A program made the translations under genes and the position numbers. From Rhodospirillales bacterium (GTDB lineage Bacteria; Pseudomonadota; Alphaproteobacteria; Rhodospirillales; Magnetospirillaceae), in the NCBI GenBank assembly GCA_015654615.1, contig JAATGN010000214.1, forward strand, positions 1-44,029: DNA of 44,029 bases. Reading direction: 5' to 3'. The number at the start of each line of letters is the position of its first letter. The first letter of the stretch is position 1. Positions 8,290-16,971 of the stretch are shown in pieces. The notes below the pieces were generated by a model. It was given only the letters and a program-made list of their open reading frames with translations. It searched no databases and was not told where the DNA came from.

Positions 8290-10386
8290 ATGCGGATTTC
8301 ATCGGAACAGCCGTCGCGGCGGTCCGCATCGGCCGGCGGGACGGCTTCGTCTTTGTTTCATCGCGCCGTGAAATCGATGATGGGCGGCCGGCCGGGGCGT
8401 CCGTCCCGCCTGGGCGACGCGCCGAAGCCGCCCCCCCCTCCGAAGCCGCCGCGCGGCGGACGGCGGGCGGGCTCGCCGGGCGGCGGCGGCGGGCGTCGTC
8501 TGCTCGGCTGGATGGTCAATCTCTCCCTGACCATCGCCATCTGGGTGGCGATCGGTCTGGGCGCCGTCGTCGCCTATTATGCCTATGACCTTCCCGATCT
8601 CGAGAATCTCACCGCGACGGCGCGGCGGCCCAGCATCACCTTGCTGTCGGCCGACGGCGAAACCATCGCCGCCTACGGCGACGTCTATGGCGAGCCGGTC
8701 CGGCTGCAGGATATCCCGCCCAGTTTGCCGCAGGCGGTGATGGCCACCGAAGACCGGCATTTCTACAGTCATTTCGGATTGGATCTGATCGGACTGGTCC
8801 GCGCCATGGTGGTCAATATCCGGGCCGGGCACGTGGTGCAGGGCGGCTCGACCATCACCCAGCAGCTGGCCAAAAATCTGTTCCTGACGCCGGAGCGCAG
8901 CCTGAAGCGCAAGGTCCAGGAATTGCTGATGGCGCTGTGGCTGGAGCACAAATTCAGCAAGGACCAGATTCTGACGCTTTACCTGAACCGCGTCTATCTG
9001 GGCAACGGGACCTGGGGCGTCGATGCCGCGGCGCGGCGCTATTTCGACGTTCCGGCCGCCAAGCTCAATCTTTATCAGTCGGCGCTCCTGGCCGGCCTGC
9101 TGAAGGCGCCGTCGCGCTTCAATCCGCAGAACGACCGCGAGCAATCGGTCAAGCGAACCTCCCAGGTGCTGGCCAATATGGTGGCCTTCGGCGCCATCAC
9201 GCCGGAGCAGGCCGACGAGGCCTTGAAAAGCGGTCAGGCCTCGGTCAGGCAGATCGCCCATACCGGCCGCTATTTCGCCGACTGGATCCACGATCTGGTC
9301 GACCAATATGCCCGCGACGACCGCGACATCGTGGTCCATACCACCCTCGACATGGGACTGCAGCGCAGGGTCGAGGCCGAACTGGAAGCCTCGCTGGCCA
9401 AATCGGGGGCCAAGGCCGGGGTGAGCCAGGCCGCCATGGTGGTGATGACCTCCGACGGGGCGATCCGCGCCCTGGCCGGCGGCCGCGACTATGCCACCAG
9501 CCAGTTCAATCGCGCGGTACAGGGCATGCGCCAGCCGGGGTCGTCCTTCAAACTCATGCTTTATCTGGCCGCGGTCGAGGCCGGCTGGGACGAAAACGAC
9601 ATGATCGAGGATTCCCCGATCACCACCGGAAAATATCAGCCTGAAAATTTTGCGGAATCGCGCCGTTATGAAGGCTCCATCACGCTGCGTCACGCTTTGG
9701 CCAAATCGAGCAATGTGGCGGCCGTTCGCCTGATCGAGCGAATCGGTCCGAAGCGTGTGGTCGCCATGGCCAAAAGGTTGGGCATCACCTCGCCACTGCA
9801 TGCCGACGCCTCGCTGGCGCTCGGCACCGGCGAAGTCAATCTGGTCGAATTGACCTCCGCCTACGCCACCCTCGCCAACGTGGGCTATGGCGTTTTTCCC
9901 TTCGGCTTCACCGAGGTCCGCGACGCGCGGGGCAATGTCGTCTATCACCGCGAAGGCGCCGGCACCGGCCAGATCATCGCGCCGCATGTCCTGCATGAGA
10001 TGGACGATATGTTGACCGCCGTGGTCAGCGAGAGCGGCGGCAGCGGCCGGGCGGCGGCCATCGATCGTCCGATCGCCGGCAAGACCGGCACCTCGCAGGA
10101 TTACCGCGACGCCTGGTTCATCGGCTTCTCCGCCGACTATGTCGGCGGTGTCTGGTTCGGCAACGACGACGGCACGCCGATGCGCAAGATCACCGGCGGC
10201 ACCCTGCCGGCCCAGCTCTGGCACAATGTCATGCTGGCCGCCCATAAGGGCCTGCCCGTGCGTCCCTTGCCCGGTCAGGGCGAAGAGGACGTTCCATCGG
10301 CGGACAATGGGGCGCCGCGCCCGTCGCAACCGGCCGAAAGCCTCGACAGCATCTGGAACGGCCTGGTCAAGATGCTGGGCGGTTGA
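8290..10386 (+). CDS. mrcA: Penicillin-binding protein 1A (class A PBP)
   Basis: This is a bifunctional peptidoglycan synthase of 698 residues. A basic, Pro/Gly-rich cytoplasmic tail (about 1-75, with a run of prolines) precedes one transmembrane helix (about 78-100). The glycosyltransferase domain follows, with the catalytic glutamate E154 in ATEDRHFYSH and the GGSTITQQLAKNLF motif. The transpeptidase domain carries the acylated serine in SSFK (S418), SSN (473-475) and KTGTS (598-602). I favour the ATG at 8290 (GAAG five bases upstream). ATGs at 8185 and 8230 would add about 20-35 residues written in atypical, AT-richer codons. No OB-fold insert as long as that of E. coli PBP1A is evident, and the protein is shorter, as in many alphaproteobacterial 1A proteins. 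Confidence 0.93.
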   Translation: MRISSEQPSRRSASAGGTASSLFHRAVKSMMGGRPGRPSRLGDAPKPPPPPKPPRGGRRAGSPGGGGGRRLLGWMVNLSLTIAIWVAIGLGAVVAYYAYDLPDLENLTATARRPSITLLSADGETIAAYGDVYGEPVRLQDIPPSLPQAVMATEDRHFYSHFGLDLIGLVRAMVVNIRAGHVVQGGSTITQQLAKNLFLTPERSLKRKVQELLMALWLEHKFSKDQILTLYLNRVYLGNGTWGVDAAARRYFDVPAAKLNLYQSALLAGLLKAPSRFNPQNDREQSVKRTSQVLANMVAFGAITPEQADEALKSGQASVRQIAHTGRYFADWIHDLVDQYARDDRDIVVHTTLDMGLQRRVEAELEASLAKSGAKAGVSQAAMVVMTSDGAIRALAGGRDYATSQFNRAVQGMRQPGSSFKLMLYLAAVEAGWDENDMIEDSPITTGKYQPENFAESRRYEGSITLRHALAKSSNVAAVRLIERIGPKRVVAMAKRLGITSPLHADASLALGTGEVNLVELTSAYATLANVGYGVFPFGFTEVRDARGNVVYHREGAGTGQIIAPHVLHEMDDMLTAVVSESGGSGRAAAIDRPIAGKTGTSQDYRDAWFIGFSADYVGGVWFGNDDGTPMRKITGGTLPAQLWHNVMLAAHKGLPVRPLPGQGEEDVPSADNGAPRPSQPAESLDSIWNGLVKMLGG

Positions 10387-10533
10387 CCTGGGATATGTCA
10401 CATTCATGTCACTAAAGGTTGTAAGTTTTTGTCCTCAGTCCGTCGTTGTTTTTACTAGATTTTCCGTTCTGCTGCTGCGCAGCTCAGGCACCGACCGTTG
10501 AGTATCTTAGAAACATCCGTATAGTCATTGCGC

Positions 10534-11346
10534 ATGAAAAAGAGAGCTGCCGATCTGCCGGATTTCCAAAAACCACCCCTGAATGAGGTGGTAATGGGTG
10601 TTCAGTTCGCTCCGGCCGCAGGATACCAACAGATTTTTGCTGGTGGCGTCTGGGATCTGTATCGAGCTGATTATCCTCAGGTCGAAGAGCATCCACCTTT
10701 AGCATCGACCTTCGAAACGTTTGGCACCCCATTCGGGGCGCCTGGTAATCTCGGCTTCTTTTCCGGTTTAATGCATGACCGATACTGGTTTCTCTCTGCT
10801 AATAAAGACGAGTTGATTCAATTCCAGGCAGACCGTTTGTTGCATAATTGGCGTAAAATTGGGGATATGACCAACGAATATCCTCGCTTTGAGCGCATGG
10901 TTGAAAAATTTGAACAGGAACTTAAAACGCTTGAAGGGTATTTTCTTGGGTTTGGTGCATATTCATTATCTTGTAACCAAGTTGAGATATCGTATGTGAA
11001 CCATATCCGACTCAGTCAAGACGGAGAGTTCAGCAAAACATCTGGTTGGCTTAATTTTATTAATTTTGGTGTGAATGAGCCGGATGACATTTCGATGAGC
11101 TCCCGAGAAGTCATCCGTGACGATAAGGGCCAACCTCAGGGCAGGCTTATTTGCGAGTTAGCCAGTACCACTTATATAGATGGCCAAAAAATATTAATCC
11201 TGACGCTTATGACGCGGGGAAAGCCTGCTGAAAATACTATTGATTCGGCGATTGATTTTCTGCATCAGGGAAGAGATCTTATTGTTAAGAAGTTCGCGTC
11301 TGTAACGACCCCATCAGCCCATGCGTTATGGGAGAGAGTCAGATGA
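10534..11346 (+). CDS. TIGR04255 family protein
   Basis: This 270-residue protein has no known biochemical role. It opens with the family hallmark FQKPPLNEVVMGVQFAP, followed by a long alpha/beta domain with an aromatic-rich middle (FFSGLMHDRYWFLSANKDELIQFQADRLLHNWRK). TIGR04255 proteins are sporadically distributed and often sit in accessory islands. The ATG at 10534 is preferred; a TTG two codons upstream is less likely. Codon use is visibly AT-richer than in the neighbours (21 of 60 bases are G or C in 10921-10980). The last four bases overlap the next gene as ATGA, so the two are translationally coupled. The gene looks intact and horizontally acquired. It could be a sensor or effector of a defence-like module, but nothing in the sequence proves that. 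Confidence 0.8.
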   Translation: MKKRAADLPDFQKPPLNEVVMGVQFAPAAGYQQIFAGGVWDLYRADYPQVEEHPPLASTFETFGTPFGAPGNLGFFSGLMHDRYWFLSANKDELIQFQADRLLHNWRKIGDMTNEYPRFERMVEKFEQELKTLEGYFLGFGAYSLSCNQVEISYVNHIRLSQDGEFSKTSGWLNFINFGVNEPDDISMSSREVIRDDKGQPQGRLICELASTTYIDGQKILILTLMTRGKPAENTIDSAIDFLHQGRDLIVKKFASVTTPSAHALWERVR

Positions 11347-11840
11347 CATATGTATCGTCGACGACTGCGTTTTCGCCGAACGAACCAACGTCTATTGTCA
11401 GGCCAGCGCCATTCGCTTTTTCCAATCGTTCCATGCGTGAATTGCCGTGGAAATGGATCGATCCGGTCAAGATGCGCCTGAATGAATTGTGCAAGCTGCC
11501 GCATGGCTGGGACGGGTATCGTGCTGGCCCCGTTCAATTCACCAAAGCTGATTTTGCCTTTGATTTATTGAAGAAGCTTTATCCTTTCGATGGGCCGGTG
11601 CCGCAAATTGTCCCAGGGTTCAATGGTGATTTGCAGATTGAGTGGCATTTGGGCTTATACGATATCGAGCTGCATGTGCTGGATGCCTACAATGTTCATG
11701 CATGGCGAGCGACGCCGGTAACCGAGGTTGATGGTGAGGAAGTCGAACTGACCACCGATTTTACCGCCGTAATGGAATGGGTTTCTGCGATGATGGCTGC
11801 TCAGGAAGCATTAATTGCCGCTCAGTCCACCGCCGCGTAA
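11343..11840 (+). CDS. Hypothetical protein with GWDGY motif, partner of TIGR04255 gene
   Basis: This is a 165-residue cytosolic protein. It is read from the ATG that overlaps the previous stop (ATGA); an in-frame ATG five codons upstream is less likely. Residues about 44-60 carry LNELCKLPHGWDGYRAGPV, the L..L..GWDGxxA pattern that I recognise from short hypothetical proteins in accessory loci. A conserved-looking beta region follows (GDLQIEWHLGLYDIELHVL), and the C-terminus is Ala/Gln-rich. No catalytic motif or membrane segment is visible. Overlaps on both sides place it in a three-gene unit with the TIGR04255 protein, so it is probably a dedicated partner. Confidence 0.72.
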   Translation: MTYVSSTTAFSPNEPTSIVRPAPFAFSNRSMRELPWKWIDPVKMRLNELCKLPHGWDGYRAGPVQFTKADFAFDLLKKLYPFDGPVPQIVPGFNGDLQIEWHLGLYDIELHVLDAYNVHAWRATPVTEVDGEEVELTTDFTAVMEWVSAMMAAQEALIAAQSTAA

Positions 11841-12258
11841 TGGTCAAGGTGAGGTCGTTCCACACGACCATCCTGAAATTGTATCCACGGATCGGGTAAT
11901 CCGCCGTATTTCAACCCACTTATGCCCTCCTGACGACGCTGGAAATCGACGGATATCATCGATGGCCTACAAGGCTTCAACTGGTCACGATCAGGGTATG
12001 TCTGTCGATCTGGAAACACAGATTATTGAGGCTGGCGTGGACCCGTGCGTACATGTCACGACTCCTTATTGGGTGGGTTCCGTCTCTTTTATTGTCGGTG
12101 AGTTGCGTGCTGCCGATTTTCAAGTTGGGTTTGATCCGGATATGCCTGAAAATCCGTACCATGGTCAGATATGGGGAAAGTTTTCGAGACAAAAACAAAG
12201 ATTTCTTAAAGAAACAGCCAAGTGGTATGTGCCTATTCCCGGTGTCTCTCTTTTATAA
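11815..12258 (+). CDS. Hypothetical third gene of the TIGR04255 island (TTG start proposed)
   Basis: A 147-codon frame is proposed to start at a TTG (11815), eight bases after an AGGAAG ribosome site and 26 bases before the stop of the previous gene. Downstream residues look like a real, folded protein: a VIRRIS segment, the GNRRISSMAYKAS motif, GMSVDLETQIIEAG, and NPYHGQIWGKFS near the end, closing with WYVPIPGVSLL. An ATG at 11840 sits in the classic TAATG coupling position but is in another frame that stops after 19 codons. So either the TTG start is right or a frameshift has detached the original start. The in-frame ATG at 11963 would lose the RRIS motifs. No function can be assigned. Confidence 0.62.
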   Translation: MPLSPPPRNGQGEVVPHDHPEIVSTDRVIRRISTHLCPPDDAGNRRISSMAYKASTGHDQGMSVDLETQIIEAGVDPCVHVTTPYWVGSVSFIVGELRAADFQVGFDPDMPENPYHGQIWGKFSRQKQRFLKETAKWYVPIPGVSLL

Positions 12259-12343
12259 TTTTTTTTGATGTCGTCGGATGTATATTCTTGAATAAGCAAA
12301 GCATTCGCGACAGATTTATAGTGAGCGTAATCGTTAGATTGCG

Positions 12344-13561
12344 CTACGACTTCTGCGGATCCCGTTTCAGAGGAATCTGCACCAGCACCGTAAAAGCGAC
12401 CGCCGCGATGACGACGGTCGCGGCGACCATGGCGCTCATCGGCAGGGTGGTTCCGTCGTGCAGCCGCCCGACGATCCAGCCGGCGCCGGCCGCCACCGCC
12501 ATCTGAATGAAGCCGAGCAGCGCCGAGGCGCTGCCGGCGATGCGTCCATGCGGGGCGATCGTCGCGGCGGTGCCGTTGGGCAGCACCAGGCCGGCCCCCA
12601 GGAAGATGCCGATCATCGGGACGAGCACCGCGGCGATGGTCTGGACATGCGCCAGGCTGAGGCCCGCCAGGACCAGCCCGGACAACAGGGCGATCAGCAC
12701 GCCGGCCCGCACCATGCGCTGCATTCCGAAACGATGGCCCAGGCGGGCGGTGGCCAGGTTGCCGCCCAGCAATCCGGTGATGACCAGGGCGAAGCAGAAG
12801 CCGAAATATTCGGGCCTGACGCCCAGGACATCGATCAGCACGAAGGATCCGATGGAAACGAAACTGAACATTCCGGCGAAGACGAAACTGACCGTCAGCG
12901 CATAGCCGAGGAAGGAACGATGCCCGAGCAGCAGGGCATAGGTGCTGAGCATGCGGCCGAGCTTCAGGGCGTGCCGGTCGGGATGCAGGTTGGTCTCCCT
13001 CAGGCCCTTCCAGACGCCGACGAACAGGGATACGCCGAAAATCGCCATGACGACGAAATTGGCATGCCAGTCGAAGAGCGTGTGCAGCCAGCCGCCGAAG
13101 ATGGGGGCCACCGCCGGGGCGATGGTGAAGACCGAGGCCATCATGGCGAGCGTCCGCGCCGCCTGGTCCTTGGGAAAGGCGTCGCGCACGATGGCGCGGC
13201 TGAGCACCGGCCCGGCGCAGGCGCCGAAGGATTGCAGCAGGCGGGCCAGGATCAGGGTCTCGATGGACCGGGCCGCCAGGCTGGCCAGGCTGGCCAGCAG
13301 ATAAAGGACGATGCCGGTCAGCAGGACCGGCCGCCGGCCGAAGCGGTCGGACAGGGGGCCCAGCACCAGTTGCGACAGGGCGAATCCGCCGATGAAGATG
13401 CTCATGGTCAGCTGGACGTGCGAGACGTCGGTGGCGAAGACGCGGGTCATGTCGGGAAGCGACGGCAGGAAGATGTCGATCGAGACGGGGCCGACGGTGA
13501 CCATGGCGATCAGCAGCGCCAGCGAAGGGCGGGGGGGCGAGGTCATGATGGCGGGGACCAT
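12344..13561 (-). CDS. Bcr/CflA-family multidrug efflux transporter (MFS)
   Basis: This 405-residue inner-membrane drug:H+ antiporter has 12 predicted helices. TM1 contains MVTVGPVSIDIFLPSLPDM, the Bcr/CflA signature with an acidic residue in TM1. The loop 2-3 motif is LGPLSDRFGRRPVLL (MFS motif A). Motif C-like glycine-rich TM5 is ASVFTIAPAVAPIFGGWL. The C-terminus is short and basic. The proposed ATG (13561) begins two bases beyond the upstream metalloprotease stop (TGAcATG), which implies coupling; an ATG five codons later is the alternative. It converges on the TIGR04255 island. The specific substrate cannot be read from the sequence; bicyclomycin, sulfonamide and chloramphenicol are known for the family. 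Confidence 0.92.
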   Translation of the reverse strand: MVPAIMTSPPRPSLALLIAMVTVGPVSIDIFLPSLPDMTRVFATDVSHVQLTMSIFIGGFALSQLVLGPLSDRFGRRPVLLTGIVLYLLASLASLAARSIETLILARLLQSFGACAGPVLSRAIVRDAFPKDQAARTLAMMASVFTIAPAVAPIFGGWLHTLFDWHANFVVMAIFGVSLFVGVWKGLRETNLHPDRHALKLGRMLSTYALLLGHRSFLGYALTVSFVFAGMFSFVSIGSFVLIDVLGVRPEYFGFCFALVITGLLGGNLATARLGHRFGMQRMVRAGVLIALLSGLVLAGLSLAHVQTIAAVLVPMIGIFLGAGLVLPNGTAATIAPHGRIAGSASALLGFIQMAVAAGAGWIVGRLHDGTTLPMSAMVAATVVIAAVAFTVLVQIPLKRDPQKS

Positions 13562-13562
13562 G

Positions 13563-14255
13563 TCACGACCGGCCGTAGCGATGCAACTGCGCTCCGTGGC
13601 GTTTCAGCCATGCGCGGGAGGGACCGGCATCGGGCACCAGGCTGTCGACCACGCGCCAGAAGGCGGCGGAATGGTTCATTTCGGCCAGATGGGCGACTTC
13701 ATGGGCGACCACATAGGTCAGCACCCCGGCCGGCGCCAGCAGCAACCGCCAGGAAAAGGCCAGGTCGCCGTGGCGGTTGCAGCTGCCCCAGCGCGACCGC
13801 GTGTCCTTGAGGCGGATGGCGCCCACCGGCCGGCCGAGCGAGGCGGCCATCGGCAGGGCGCGGGCGGTGATTTCCTCCCGGGCGCGGCGTTTCAGCCAGT
13901 CGGTGAGGCGGCGGCCGAAATGCTCCGCGTGGCCCGCCACATGGATCTCGCCATCGGTGACCCAGACGCCGCGCCGGCCGGCCGGGTCATGGCGCAGCCG
14001 GTGGGGAACGCCCAGCAGGGACAGCTCCATGCCGTCCGCGAAGGGAATGTTGGCGGGCAGGGCCGCCAGCCGCGAGGCCAGCCAATCGGCCTTGCTCATG
14101 GCGAAAGCCAGGCCATGGCTGGTGGCCAGATGCGGCGGCAGGACCAGCACGACCGAGCCGTCCTGCGGATCGACGCGCAGCGACATCCGCCCGGCCCGGG
14201 TATTCCGGCGAATTTTCACCGGCACCAGGCGGCCGTCGACGACGAGTTCGTTCAC
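13563..14255 (-). CDS. YgjP-like (M48/SprT-type) zinc metallopeptidase
   Basis: This 230-residue protein belongs to the DUF45/YgjP family of cytosolic metal-dependent hydrolases. The C-terminal half holds the zinc site HEVAH (H185, E186, H189) with a third histidine at 195 (MNHS) and the flanking [11 protein letters not shown] helix. The upstream [21 protein letters not shown] block is the family's other conserved stretch. I read the start as GTG at 14255, because it makes a GTGA overlap with the upstream gene. The same frame continues far upstream but there it is only the shadow of the YcgN-like gene. The physiological substrate is unknown. It is in an apparent operon with the YcgN-like gene and the MFS pump. 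Confidence 0.88.
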   Translation of the reverse strand: MNELVVDGRLVPVKIRRNTRAGRMSLRVDPQDGSVVLVLPPHLATSHGLAFAMSKADWLASRLAALPANIPFADGMELSLLGVPHRLRHDPAGRRGVWVTDGEIHVAGHAEHFGRRLTDWLKRRAREEITARALPMAASLGRPVGAIRLKDTRSRWGSCNRHGDLAFSWRLLLAPAGVLTYVVAHEVAHLAEMNHSAAFWRVVDSLVPDAGPSRAWLKRHGAQLHRYGRS

Positions 14256-14710
14256 GCCGGCCAGGTGACGATATGATGGTCGAGGATATCGGCCTTCTTT
14301 TCGGCGATCGCCCGGCCGCGCACCGATTGGCCGGCCGCATGGACCGTCTCCGGGTCGCCGGACACCAGCGGATGCCACCAGGCCAGCGGCTGGCCGTTGG
14401 CCAGCCGCCGATAGGCGCAGGTCGACGGCAGCCAGCCCAGTTCCAGCACCTTGTCGGGCCTGAGCGCCACGCAATCCGGAACATGGCGTTGCCGCTGGGG
14501 ATAGTTCGAACAGCGGCAGCTGTCGAGATCGAGCAGGCGGCAGGCCACATTGGTGTAATGGACTTCGCCGGTATCGTCGTACTGCAGCTTGTGCAGGCAG
14601 CATTTTCCGCAGCCGTCGCATAGGGATTCCCATTCCGGACGGCTCATCTCGCGAAGCGTCTTCGTCCGCCAGAAGGGTTCCGTCGTGTCTTCGGAGGAAC
14701 GCGCTGACAT
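14252..14710 (-). CDS. YcgN/UPF0260 family Cys-cluster protein
   Basis: This 152-residue cytosolic protein has the family's invariant [10 protein letters not shown]...[16 protein letters not shown] region. C31, C34, C37 and C38 form the CxxCxxCC metal-binding cluster, and further cysteines occur in VACRLLD and CRCSNY. The YNVACRLLD-like and [14 protein letters not shown] stretches match the whole-length family. It probably binds iron or zinc, though its role is not established. The start at 14710 is the first ATG. It overlaps the metalloprotease gene by four bases (GTGA) and heads that three-gene transcription unit. Confidence 0.9.
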   Translation of the reverse strand: MSARSSEDTTEPFWRTKTLREMSRPEWESLCDGCGKCCLHKLQYDDTGEVHYTNVACRLLDLDSCRCSNYPQRQRHVPDCVALRPDKVLELGWLPSTCAYRRLANGQPLAWWHPLVSGDPETVHAAGQSVRGRAIAEKKADILDHHIVTWPA

Positions 14711-15023
14711 GGGTGGAGTCTCCTTGCGCCATCGGCGCCTGTTAAAAATGCCGTCAGGACCGACTTTCGGCGAGTCGATGAGAATTCACCACGAAGGCGC
14801 GAAGATCACGAGGGAAAGAACCATTCCCGGGATAAATTGGGTTCCCGTGCCTATAGAATAATAACAGCGTCATTGCGAGCGCAAGCGACGCAATCCAGCA
14901 ACAGTCGGCGGGATCCTGGATTGCTTCGCTGATCGCTCGCAATGACGAAGGAAAAAGCGGAGCAGTTATTTCCGAACAGGCCCCGATCTTCGTGCCCTTC
15001 GTGTCTTCGTGGTGAATTTTTCC
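14711..15023. repeat. Nested inverted repeats between ycgN-like and cobB
   Basis: This 313-base gap has no gene. An outer inverted repeat reads AATTCACCACGAAG at 14783-14796 and its complement near 15003-15016. Nested inside at 14868-14947 is a palindrome starting CGTCATTGCGAGCG and ending CGCTCGCAATGACG, with a GCAATCCAG/CTGGATTGC inner stem. A second copy of the inner palindrome is at 30168-30245. The outer 'CACCACGAAG' arms resemble in style the CACCACAGAG arms at 21351-21469. Insertion of one repeat into another is the simplest reading. Confidence 0.72.
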
Positions 15024-16355
15024 TCATATGGTGACCCGGTCGATCAGATGCAGGAAGGATCCGATCACCGATCCTTCGATCTGGCCGGCCGCACCCAGGC
15101 TGCGGCCCTGGGCGTCCGTCACGGCGAAAAGCGGCCTTTCGGCCGATTGCTCGACGATGGTGGCATAATGGAATTCGTGGCCGCGGAAACCGGTCCCCGG
15201 CGCCCCGAAGACGGTCTCGCCGGCCAGCCGGCACTGCCGGTAGCCGAGGTGCAGCCGGCGCTGGGCGAAGCTGGTCGCCACCGGCAGCAGTCCGGCCATG
15301 GCGTGCCGCCGTCCGTCCTGATCCTCCAGGGTTTGCCCCAGCGTCATATAACCGCCGCACTCGCCGTAGATCCATCGGCCGAGGCCGGCCAGCCGGCGCA
15401 ATCCGGACAGGAAATGCCCGGCCGCCGCCAGGCGGGCGGCATGCAGTTCGGGATAACCGCCGGGCAGATAGACGGCGTCGGCGTCGGCATCGGGTCCTTG
15501 GTCGGCCAGCGGCGAAAAAAAGGACAGTTCGGCGCCGGCCCGCCGCCAGCCGTCGAGGACGGCCGGATAGGCGAAAGCGAAGGCGGCGTCGCGCGCCACG
15601 CCGATGCGTTGACCCGGCGGCGGCAACGGCGGGACGCGGCTTTCTCCGGCCAGCCCCGACGGCCGGGCCAGGCCGACCAGTCCGTCGATGTCGACGGTGT
15701 CCTCGACCAGTTCGGCCGCCGCCTCCAACCTGGCGTCCAAGGCGTCGGTCTCGCCGGCCTGGACCAGTCCGAGATGCCGCTCCGGCAGGGCCAGCCGCGA
15801 ATCCCGGGGCAGCCATCCGAGCCGCGGCAGGTCCGGGCAGGCGGCGCGGCAGGCGCGATCCACCATCGCCCGATGGCCGGGACCGGCCACCTGGTTGAAG
15901 ACCACCCCGGCGAGGCGGATGTCCTTGCGGTGATGGCGAAAGCCCTCGATGACGGCGGCGGCCGAAGCCGCCTGACGCCGCAGGTCGACCAGCAGGACGA
16001 CCGGCCAGCCGGTCCGGGCCGCCACCTCGGCGGTCGATCCGCTGGGACCGTCGTCCTCGACGTCGGCGCCGTCGAACAAGCCCATGACGCCTTCGCAGAC
16101 GATCAGGTCGGCCGCCCCTCCCATGGTTTCGACCTGTCCGGCGAGATGGCCCGGCCGCATCGCCCAGCTGTCGAGATTGAGGCAGGAGCCGCCGCCGGCG
16201 GCGGCATGGAAGGCGGGGTCGATATAGTCCGGTCCCACCTTGGCCGACGCCAGGCGAAGGCCGCGGCGTTTCAGGGCGCGCAGCAGCCCCAGGGTAAAAA
16301 CCGTTTTGCCGCTGCCCGACGCGGCGGCGCCGATGATCAGCCCGGGTGCGGTCAT
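15024..16355 (-). CDS. cobB: Cobyrinate a,c-diamide synthase
   Basis: This 443-residue ATP- and glutamine-dependent amidase amidates the a and c side chains of (hydrogeno)cobyrinate (CobB/CbiA). An N-terminal P-loop domain shows ASGSGKT (12-18), KVGPDYIDPAFH (39-50) and the CEGVMGLFDG Mg-binding loop. The C-terminal class I-like glutaminase domain has YGECGGYM with the nucleophile Cys and a late FHYATI histidine (GFRGHEFHYA). CbiA, the cobalt-first version, is the same family; the surrounding CbiD/CbiG/CbiX suggest it may act on cobyrinate already carrying cobalt. Its ATG overlaps the stop of the SCO gene by one base (TGATG on the minus strand), so it is translated from the same message. Confidence 0.94.
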   Translation of the reverse strand: MTAPGLIIGAAASGSGKTVFTLGLLRALKRRGLRLASAKVGPDYIDPAFHAAAGGGSCLNLDSWAMRPGHLAGQVETMGGAADLIVCEGVMGLFDGADVEDDGPSGSTAEVAARTGWPVVLLVDLRRQAASAAAVIEGFRHHRKDIRLAGVVFNQVAGPGHRAMVDRACRAACPDLPRLGWLPRDSRLALPERHLGLVQAGETDALDARLEAAAELVEDTVDIDGLVGLARPSGLAGESRVPPLPPPGQRIGVARDAAFAFAYPAVLDGWRRAGAELSFFSPLADQGPDADADAVYLPGGYPELHAARLAAAGHFLSGLRRLAGLGRWIYGECGGYMTLGQTLEDQDGRRHAMAGLLPVATSFAQRRLHLGYRQCRLAGETVFGAPGTGFRGHEFHYATIVEQSAERPLFAVTDAQGRSLGAAGQIEGSVIGSFLHLIDRVTI

Positions 16356-16963
16356 CAGCCGGCCAATTGCTTCTTCAGGCCGGCGGCGATCTCCTTGGGG
16401 GCGGCTTCGCCGGTGAAATGGGCGGCGTATTTGCCGTTCTTGCCCATCACATAGAGAATGGAACTGTGATCGACCGAATAATTGGGATCCTTGCTCTCAA
16501 CCTTGCGGGCATAGACGCGGAATTCCTTGAGGACCGGGGCGATCTGCTCGGGGCTGCCGGTCAGGCCGACGAAGGCCGGCGAAAAGGCGGCGACATATTG
16601 GGCGATCTGGTCGACGGTGTCGCGTTCGGGATCGACGGTGACGAAGATCGGCACCACCTGGGCCTGTTCGGCCGGGCTCAGCAGATCGTAGGCCTGGGCC
16701 ACATTGCCGAGCGTCGTCGGACAGACGTCCGGGCAAAAGGTATAGCCGAAATAGATCAGCATCACCTTTCCGCGGAAATCGGCGTCGCTGACCGTGCGTC
16801 CGCTCTGGTCGGTCAGGGTGAAGGGACCGCCGATGGCCGGACCCTCCGGCGCGCTCTCGAGGAAACGCGGCACCACGCCGACGGCGACGATCACCAGCAG
16901 GGCGGCAAGGCCGGCCAGAATGACCGGCCAGGGCCGGGAATGTTTGGGATGTTTGTCGGTCAT
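16355..16963 (-). CDS. SCO1/SenC family copper chaperone
   Basis: This 202-residue membrane-anchored, periplasm-facing thioredoxin-fold protein delivers copper to the CuA centre of cytochrome oxidase. A short basic N-terminus (KHPKHSR) precedes one transmembrane helix (about 12-32). The copper ligands are all present: C77 and C81 in FCPDVCP and H166 in SVDHSS. VTVDPERDT near 109-117 is the usual loop. Eight bases separate it from the upstream TauE/SafE-like gene. Its neighbours make this a cobalamin operon carrying a respiratory-assembly pair, which is an unusual combination but not by itself evidence of a shared pathway. Confidence 0.93.
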   Translation of the reverse strand: MTDKHPKHSRPWPVILAGLAALLVIVAVGVVPRFLESAPEGPAIGGPFTLTDQSGRTVSDADFRGKVMLIYFGYTFCPDVCPTTLGNVAQAYDLLSPAEQAQVVPIFVTVDPERDTVDQIAQYVAAFSPAFVGLTGSPEQIAPVLKEFRVYARKVESKDPNYSVDHSSILYVMGKNGKYAAHFTGEAAPKEIAAGLKKQLAG

Positions 16964-16971
16964 CGGGACTC

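Noticed and set aside
8299-10407. 702-codon minus-strand frame opposite PBP1A
   Set aside because: The plus strand carries all PBP motifs. The minus frame has no domain features and low-complexity His/Arg/Gly composition.
11822-12019. 65-codon minus-strand frame in the TIGR04255 island
   Set aside because: It is opposite a better frame with protein-like motifs and has no ribosome site.
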